From contig CAYTLW010000201.1 in the NCBI GenBank assembly GCA_964438735.1, positions 1 through 9,067 on the forward strand: a DNA stretch of 9,067 nt. Reading direction: 5' to 3'. This document shows, in pieces, positions 6,501-9,067 of the stretch (position 1 is the stretch's first letter; the number at the start of each line of letters is the position of its first letter). Below the pieces are notes generated by a model that had not been told where the DNA came from, made no database searches, and saw only the letters and a program-made list of their open reading frames with translations. The stretch comes from CAYTLW01 sp964438735 (GTDB lineage Bacteria; Myxococcota_A; UBA9042). A program made the position numbers and the translations under genes.

Positions 6501-9067
6501 CGGCTGCCCGCGGCATCCGAGACCTGGGTGCCGACCACCTCCTGCAGCGACGTCGCCGCGCCGAAGCTCACGGTAGTCGCCTTCGAATCCGGCTGGAGCA
6601 GGAGCACGTCTGCCACCGCCACCCTGCCCCGCAGCGGCACCTCGACCCGCCGCTGGGCGGGGAGATAGCCGGGAATCGACAAGTCCAACACGAGCGGTTC
6701 GCCGCCATTGACCACCAGGTCGAAGCGACCGTCCGCCCGGGTGTAGGTCTGGCCGTACTCGATGTGGCCGAGCACGCTCACCTTCACCTTCGGCAGCGGC
6801 AGGTTCACGGGGGCAGCCGGGCGCAGCACGCGACCGCGTATCAAGGCCACCTGGGTGGCTGCGATCTTCTCCTGCTGGACGCCGGACTGGATGGGATTCT
6901 GGCCCTCGTACAGGAACGAGACCGCGTCTGAAATCGACGTCGCCGCCGCGTCGTTGAGAGTCGGCGCAATGGTGGCCGGGTCTGCCGGCAGGGCAGGCAA
7001 GGTGCCTGAGGTCGGGCACCAGGCCGGCCCCTGGCCGATGCTCTGCTGGCCGCCACCGCAGGCACCAGCCCCGCAGGCGTCGTTGAGCGTGCATGGATTG
7101 CCATCGTCGCAGCTCGCGCTGTTGGCCTGGGCCAGGCACGCTCCCTGGCAGACGACATTCGTACACGGGTTGCCATCGTCGGAGCAGGTGTTGCCGCCGC
7201 CGGGCTGGCAGATGCCGGCGACGCAGGTGTCGACGCCATTGCAGGCGACCCCGTCGCTGCACGGGTTGGCGGCGGCAACGTGGCTGCAGCTCAGCCCGAG
7301 ACCGGCGGCGCAGCTGTCGTTGGTGCACGCGTTGCCGTCGTCGCAGTTTGCCGACCCGTGAGCGCAGGACCAGTTGGCGCAGGTGTCCGTCGTGCAAGCG
7401 CTGCCGTCATCGCAATCGTCGTGAACGACGCAGGTCGGCAAACCGTGTTGCAGGAAGGCAGCGATCGCCAGCACGTGGGCGGCGGGCTGGTCCGGCCCGG
7501 AGGTCAGCGCGGCCAGCGGCAACGACGAAACCACGCTGCGGTAGGTCACAGGATCGGGCTGCCCGTACTGTCCCTCATTGGCGACCTGCAGCCAGAACTT
7601 CTCCTGCCCGTCGTTCAGCAGGACGTTGCGCGTGTCCGCGTCCACTGTGGTCGCTTTGATGCGGTCGATGCCGTTCTGCCAGGGCGAGCCCTGGTCGCAG
7701 CCCCACGACATGGGGCTGGCCGGCACCTCGGTTGCGTCCACGTGGATGCTGTAGCCCTGCAAAGGCCCCGGCACCGAGCCGGACCCCGGGCCCGGCTCCA
7801 CGACATCGGCCTGCAGGTAGTCGGCCAGTTCGCTGCCCACGTCGCTGAGCGCATCGCCGCCGGTGAGCGCCAGGGCGCCACCTGCCTGCAGGTAGGCGAC
7901 CAGGCGAGCCTCCTCTGCCGACGTCGGATCATGGGTGGCCGAACCTGAGCCGAGCACGGCAAAGACGCCGTCGAAGGCCGTCAGGTCGCCGATGCTGTCG
8001 AGCTCCTCGATCACGCGAACGTCGTGACCCGCGCCCAGCAGGGCGGTCTTGATGGGCGTGACCCGCGAGGCGGCAATGCCGGGCGGAGCCCAGATCAGGA
8101 AGCCTTCCGGATAGATAATCTGGACCTGGAAGCTGCACTCGCTGGTCAGCCAGCCATCGGATGCCCGGATTCTCGATCCATGGATGCCGGCATCGCCCTG
8201 CGAGGCAGCGCTGGCGTCCAGGGAGACCTGCCAGGCGTCCTGGTAGCCCCAGTAGCTCTCCTGGTGGATGCTCAGGAACGATGGCTGGTCGAACAGGGTG
8301 AACGTCAGCGGCTGCCCCGGGTCGCTCTCCGTGGCGTCGATGAAGTCGAAAGGCTCCGAGCCCGGCTCCACGTAGAGCACGATGGGGGCCACCGGGCAAG
8401 CAAGCGTCGGGGGCGAACCGACCGCGACGCAGAGATCGTCGAGATCGTAGGTTCCAGCCGTCTGTCCGGCGACGCAGACCGCCACCCGGAATCCGTCGCT
8501 GCCCAGCGCGGAGCCTGCAAGCGTGGCGCTCCTGCGTGCGGCTGTCGGCGTGCCATCCAGGGTCCACTGCGCGGCGATGGTCGCGTTGGTCCAGTCGATC
8601 GAACCGCTCTGTTGGGCGTAGCGCACGGCTATCGTGGCGGGGATGGAGGACGATGGCGCCCCGTCATCGTGGCGATCGGTCAGTTGCACGGTGACGGTGC
8701 CCGCCGTCGTCGATGCGAAGACATGGGACACCAGACAGGTCTCGAAGGCGGGCTCGGACTGGTCCCAACCGAGCCGCGCGAACTTGCCGGAGGCGGGGCC
8801 GCCGCTGGACTGGACGCTCCAGGATGGCGGTGTGGCGCCGGACAGGTCGACCTGGGACCAGCCCGTGTCCGCTATACTGGTCGCCTGCTCGTAGGCCTCG
8901 CAGCGGTCGAGCTGGTCGCCGCCGCAGGCGCTGCCGTCGTAGCTGCAGCTCGCCGCCGAGGCGCCCTGCTGGGGAGTCGGGCAACTCGCAGTGGAACACG
9001 GGCGATTGTCATCGCACAGGGTGGTACCACCGTTGCAGGGCGAGCAGACGTTCGCCCCACCGCCCTG
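560..9067 (-). CDS. Giant teneurin-like RHS/YD-repeat polymorphic toxin, N-terminus beyond window
   Basis: The frame is open from the right edge to a TGA at 562-560, giving at least 2835 residues; the true start lies outside. A GTG at 8731-8729 is only an internal Val codon, because clear protein continues upstream of it. Domains by visible residue: 1-56 Cys-rich; 57-218 jelly-roll-like, ending LDDLCVAVG; 219-319 cadherin/Ig-like; 320-543 glutamine-amidotransferase-like; 545-674 CDDG Cys repeats; 740-828 FN-plug (IRGRV, EYGQTYTRADGRFDLV); 830-1320 beta-rich linker with GIDLDGSG and THFSTPDL; 1327-1690 NHL-like propeller with VAGGG and VAGDGG; 1725-2472 over 20 YD-type repeats; 2473-2657 RHS core; 2658-2835 hydrophobic segment and toxin. 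In known RHS, Tc and teneurin proteins the YD repeats form a closed shell around the C-terminus. The N-terminal lectin/Ig/Cys-rich modules suggest an exported, surface-exposed protein. No PAAR, VgrG-binding or signal sequence can be seen because the N-terminus is missing, so the secretion route is unknown. Confidence 0.96.
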   Translation of the reverse strand, partial: QGGGANVCSPCNGGTTLCDDNRPCSTASCPTPQQGASAASCSYDGSACGGDQLDRCEAYEQATSIADTGWSQVDLSGATPPSWSVQSSGGPASGKFARLGWDQSEPAFETCLVSHVFASTTAGTVTVQLTDRHDDGAPSSSIPATIAVRYAQQSGSIDWTNATIAAQWTLDGTPTAARRSATLAGSALGSDGFRVAVCVAGQTAGTYDLDDLCVAVGSPPTLACPVAPIVLYVEPGSEPFDFIDATESDPGQPLTFTLFDQPSFLSIHQESYWGYQDAWQVSLDASAASQGDAGIHGSRIRASDGWLTSECSFQVQIIYPEGFLIWAPPGIAASRVTPIKTALLGAGHDVRVIEELDSIGDLTAFDGVFAVLGSGSATHDPTSAEEARLVAYLQAGGALALTGGDALSDVGSELADYLQADVVEPGPGSGSVPGPLQGYSIHVDATEVPASPMSWGCDQGSPWQNGIDRIKATTVDADTRNVLLNDGQEKFWLQVANEGQYGQPDPVTYRSVVSSLPLAALTSGPDQPAAHVLAIAAFLQHGLPTCVVHDDCDDGSACTTDTCANWSCAHGSANCDDGNACTNDSCAAGLGLSCSHVAAANPCSDGVACNGVDTCVAGICQPGGGNTCSDDGNPCTNVVCQGACLAQANSASCDDGNPCTLNDACGAGACGGGQQSIGQGPAWCPTSGTLPALPADPATIAPTLNDAAATSISDAVSFLYEGQNPIQSGVQQEKIAATQVALIRGRVLRPAAPVNLPLPKVKVSVLGHIEYGQTYTRADGRFDLVVNGGEPLVLDLSIPGYLPAQRRVEVPLRGRVAVADVLLLQPDSKATTVSFGAATSLQEVVGTQVSDAAGSRLPRLFFPAGTTATMKVPDQADQPLTSGAVRITEYTLGADGPKGMPALLPAASRYTYCVELSIDEALAKGASEVVFGNADPARAAVVGYVDNFLGLPVGAAVPVGVYNRQTGAWDQAANGQVVKILAPVNGRAGIDLDGSGETSPAATLLELGIDDDERQKLAALYPSGNVTLWRYRMTHFSTPDLNVGGAWVAPGDAKKPKPAQVASAGGVVNGQCIQRGSIIGCEGQTLGESLPVAGTTLSLRYHSNRMPGTAQRFRRLEVPLAPDPLPASLGGVELEIQVAGQRNIASYSALDAKGATHVLDWDGKDGFGRLLQGPHRAVIRTGWTYALQYTAISVVPATVSQVEARGCTCVEVPAPGSNNNACEWPGGAPCLLTRVAGGAAFSMPPPLFALPPAFGTASPVSSSSFNAERRTQTLWTREETWLGQWRADRAFSGWRLDVHHAYDPSSHTLFRGDGSARRLEVLDRESRTVAGGGTSQSLQGTAARSAQLATINGIARAADGTLYFTQGAEVYSLGASGVLQRVAGGGACPGAGQTVADCQGDPATGVKLYAPSALAVAGRRLYVAESPGSQDDDRIRLIDLSLQTPTIEVIANLAGGHASTDGNAKYTNMTDNGPALAAPLYGPSDLAIGADGALYVADTAHCRVRRVDANGDITTVAGDGGSVEATNATGIPAEGVATEVSIGQPQALVFDGQGDLWIGTVEGHMFRMLPDSRLQRVMLESEVDVGQNRPVTGVGVDGAGNLYYCGGTYASQSPQAVWRRQPDGTTRRYLGQTAHLSDDDQLAGVTGGVPSRLHLLACDAVHFGSNGVLYAGIQAKLAGVDHHRLLRVGSPMQGWSGAAIIVPSEDGSLLYHFDKDGLHDKTVDATTGATLLDFDYDQATYGRLVSITDVAGLQTTISYDGTGRATAFASPFGHQTTLHTNAAGYLAKAVYADGSAVRFEYDSGGLMTRRIDPLGKSTTFQWDATGRLTKDTRPLGGFKSLARQVTTNPPGWEVTVTTKGNKTDKYKAESLAASTRRTHTDKAGLETVSEANDARITTTRAPDETLLTTEYQGSPRFGLQAPQAQKVTLQTPRSVNQAAGAKMIVQTSEVVSPAGKVLPADIDTVTRTAKVNGKTWTLVWDKAGATLTTTSPVGRKAEATLDGKGRVVQRRLLDAQDQTVGPVTQYTYHGQNGWLETAATCVGATCRTTTLGHAANTGWLSSVTAPNGDSATLSRDGVGRVTGISVAGAAGPVELSYDLGGQLTKLTPPAPLASNAKPEYRYTYDDDGRPTSELWPVVSPLASYAVTPAWDVDGLLTSVTLPGPAPAPVVQIGRDAAGRPTTLTLPDVLAGSGTVQATVAWHGANNSANWEAIGRLASINGPYVGTAPAKVHLAYTSDGFLPATEQYSGHDDVNGTVTFGWNDNLQLVSSKVDKAASPVHVGGAIALSYDDDGLLTVAGDLTLSRSADSGLLTGTSMSHGGKTITTTWTYSSFLEPASYEVKWDGQTIYREDWEAVGWSRDSLGRLTKRVVSGSEVISTTWLYSYDSTGRLSQATNNGTATTWIWDDRSNRTSATTGAVTVTASYDDQDRVYEYNNKAHTWSADGRLLNKGDWSFVYDHGGSLLRASQTNGSTVDYVVDGLGRRIGRLVDPVGAPSLAFDRGWLYQDALNPVAEIDSTGHVRSRFVYGTRGHVPDYVLRYNDVGVVTGKYRLVHDHLGSVRLVVDVATGAVKEKYDYDAWGVVTSETIAQGWSRQPFGYAGGLVDPTTGLVRFGARDYDPEVGRWTGRDPIGFAAGDTNLWGYVGSDPVNHLDPSGLCAETVWDAFSVAVGFASLWGSLGSGAWGAAALDVVGIGLDAVALAIPFIPGGVSVGVKAGRMSRAAGKASKGGGSTTLYRAVSKAELDDIAAHGLRTKDGGYETGKLFATSLEDAAKFGKGNFKLDGVPNHLIKVDVPNSVMGKSYRFRADGMDAVSIPAENLGSLSSTPLNYSPVMP
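563..871 (-). other. C-terminal toxin domain of the RHS protein, ADP-ribosyltransferase-like (TreTu-like)
   Basis: This covers roughly the last 103 residues of the RHS protein (visible residues 2733-2835). It opens with LYRAVSKAELDDI, then ETGKLFATSLEDAAKFG, then HLIKVDVP and DAVSIPAENLGSL. This order fits R-S-E type ADP-ribosyltransferases: an Arg on the first strand (Arg2737 in LYR), a Ser/Thr on the second (FATS, Ser2768) and a late Glu (Glu2818 in PAEN). TreTu of Salmonella, an RHS toxin that ADP-ribosylates EF-Tu on its P-loop, belongs to this general group. The assignment here comes from motif order, not an alignment score. The EF-Tu-like neighbour supports EF-Tu as target. Other NAD-using or nuclease activities cannot be excluded. 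Confidence 0.6.
887..1084 (-). other. Hydrophobic pre-toxin segment of the RHS protein
   Basis: Between the self-cleavage site and the toxin lie about 66 residues (visible residues 2662-2727) with two Gly/Ala-rich hydrophobic stretches: FSVAVGFASLWGSLGSGAWG and, after a short gap, LDAVALAIPFIPGGVSVGV. A basic linker follows (KAGRMSRAAGKASKG). Segments like this are common just before RHS toxin domains and are thought to help membrane insertion or translocation in the target cell. The translocation role is inferred from position and hydrophobicity. Confidence 0.5.
1097..1650 (-). other. RHS repeat-associated core with self-cleavage motif
   Basis: This is the best-conserved part of the RHS protein. 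It holds YRLVHDHLGSVRLVVD, KYDYDAWGVV, FGYAGGLVDPTTGLVRFGAR, RDPIGF and finally HLDPSGL. In characterised RHS and Tc-toxin C proteins the paired DPxG motifs form an intramolecular aspartic-protease-like site that cuts after the Leu of the second DPxGL. By analogy the cut here falls after the Leu encoded at 1099-1097, freeing a 178-residue C-terminal fragment that starts CAETVWD. Both aspartates are present, so cleavage competence is expected but not shown. Confidence 0.9.
1650..3955 (-). repeat. YD-repeat array (protein-level repeats of the RHS shell)
   Basis: These are tandem degenerate repeats of the form hydrophobic-Tyr/Trp-Asp-x-x-Gly-Arg-Leu. Examples are ISYDGTGRA, FQWDATGRLTK, LSYDLGGQLTKL, YTYDDDGRPTSE, YSYDSTGRLSQ and WIWDDRSNRTS. 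Over twenty copies can be picked out by eye. They are diverged at the DNA level and do not form a simple DNA repeat. In solved RHS, Tc and teneurin structures this array spirals into the hollow beta shell that contains the toxin. Confidence 0.9.
4000..5090 (-). other. NHL-type beta-propeller of the RHS protein
   Basis: Repeated blades have the form x-G-I-A-x-x-x-D-G-x-L-Y-x-x-D, for example INGIARAADGTLYFTQG, PSDLAIGADGALYVADTAH and VTGVGVDGAGNLYYCGG, each followed by a short strand such as CRVRRVDANGDITTVAGDGG. This matches NHL-like propellers, which lie between the FN-plug and the YD shell in teneurins. The role is likely structural or in protein binding. Blade number was not determined. 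Confidence 0.8.
6585..6850 (-). other. Teneurin-type FN-plug domain within the RHS protein
   Basis: About 88 residues begin IRGRVLRPAAP, continue KVKVSVLGHIEYGQTYTRA and DGRFDLVVNGGEPLVL, and end RRVEVPLRGRVAVADVLLL. This is the pattern of the fibronectin-plug / carboxypeptidase-regulatory-like fold found in animal teneurins and their bacterial relatives, where it closes the bottom of the YD shell. The HxEYG, T-R-x-D-G-x-F-D-L-V and NGG signatures are all present. Confidence 0.8.
7046..7434 (-). repeat. Cys-rich CDDG repeat block within the RHS protein
   Basis: About 130 residues contain 21 cysteines in repeated units of the form C-D-D-G-x-x-C-T-x-x-x-C (CDDGSACTTDTC, CDDGNACTNDSC, CDDGNPCTLNDAC, and the variants CSDGVACNGVDTC and CSDDGNPCTNVVC). 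Such units occur in secreted multidomain proteins of myxobacteria and relatives and are presumed disulfide-rich, possibly metal-binding. They sit directly N-terminal to the FN-plug, about where animal teneurins carry EGF-like repeats. Disulfides imply an oxidising, extracytoplasmic location. This is inferred. Confidence 0.85.
7440..8106 (-). other. Glutamine-amidotransferase-like alpha/beta domain of the RHS protein
   Basis: The segment starts GFLIWAPPGIAASRVTPIK and alternates strands and helices: HDVRVIEEL, FDGVFAVLGSG, ARLVAYLQAGGALALTGGDA, then ADYLQADVVE and, near the end, HVLAIAAFLQHGL. The order of a core strand, a buried VLG turn, and a helix leading into GGALALTGGD resembles class-I-glutamine-amidotransferase/ThuA-like folds found in secreted multidomain proteins. 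No catalytic Cys-His pair is obvious, so a binding role is more likely than catalysis. This is a fold-level guess. Confidence 0.45.
8110..8412 (-). other. Cadherin/Ig-like domain of the RHS protein
   Basis: About 100 residues run PIVLYVEPGSEPFDFIDA, SDPGQPLTFTL, PSFLSIHQ, GDAGIHGSRIRASDGWLTSECSFQVQII. The pattern of a strand, then DPxGxPLTFTL, a Pro-containing turn, then G-x-H-x-x-R-I-R-A-S-D-G is that of putative-Ig/dystroglycan-type cadherin-like domains of bacterial surface proteins. It probably acts as a spacer or adhesive module. Confidence 0.5.

Noticed and set aside
5963..6931. Plus-strand ORF of 322 codons
   Set aside because: It lies opposite the FN-plug and beta-rich linker and has His/Arg/Gln-rich composition typical of an antisense shadow.
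7046..7434. CRISPR-like or tandem DNA repeat
   Set aside because: Periodicity is at the protein level (CDDG units). DNA units are unequal and diverged, with no constant repeat and spacer pattern.
8729..8731. GTG as the start of the RHS gene
   Set aside because: The same frame continues upstream without a stop to the window edge and encodes coherent jelly-roll and Cys-rich sequence, so this GTG is an internal codon.

Overview
The window carries the end of a large polymorphic-toxin locus, read on the minus strand. It is very GC-rich and is filled almost entirely by one open reading frame, so its long antisense ORFs are composition shadows. The organism cannot be named. High GC, Cys-rich CDDG repeats of the kind common in Myxococcota and related deltaproteobacterial lineages, and the huge modular exported-looking protein suggest a predatory or social high-GC proteobacterium or relative. 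That is inference only.

Layout, following minus-strand transcription: (1) From the right edge down to base 560 runs an RHS/YD-repeat protein that is incomplete at its N-terminus. The frame stays open to base 9067, giving at least 2835 residues. The visible order is: Cys-rich segment, jelly-roll/lectin-like domain, cadherin/Ig-like domain, glutamine-amidotransferase-like alpha/beta domain, 21-cysteine CDDG repeat block, teneurin-type FN-plug, beta-rich linker, NHL-type propeller, long YD-repeat shell, RHS-associated core with the self-cleavage motif, hydrophobic pre-toxin segment, and a C-terminal domain resembling ADP-ribosyltransferases. (2) Overlapping its stop by an ATGA junction is a 91-residue gene that reads as a free-standing copy of domain 3 (C-terminal beta-barrel) of elongation factor Tu. 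Its position makes it the likely immunity gene. (3) Bases 1-287 hold no intact gene. They contain a short remnant of an rve-type transposase/integrase on the plus strand, a perfect 9-bp hairpin, and a short sequence resembling dispersed gammaproteobacterial repeats.

Proposed working: the RHS shell encloses the C-terminal toxin, self-cleavage frees it inside the cage, and the toxin is delivered to a neighbouring cell. The toxin tail resembles EF-Tu-modifying ADP-ribosyltransferase effectors (TreTu type), and the neighbouring gene resembles part of EF-Tu itself. The most interesting hypothesis is therefore an EF-Tu-targeting toxin neutralised by an immunity protein that mimics the target. The sequence shows both parts side by side. 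The enzymatic activity, the target and the neutralisation are inferred.
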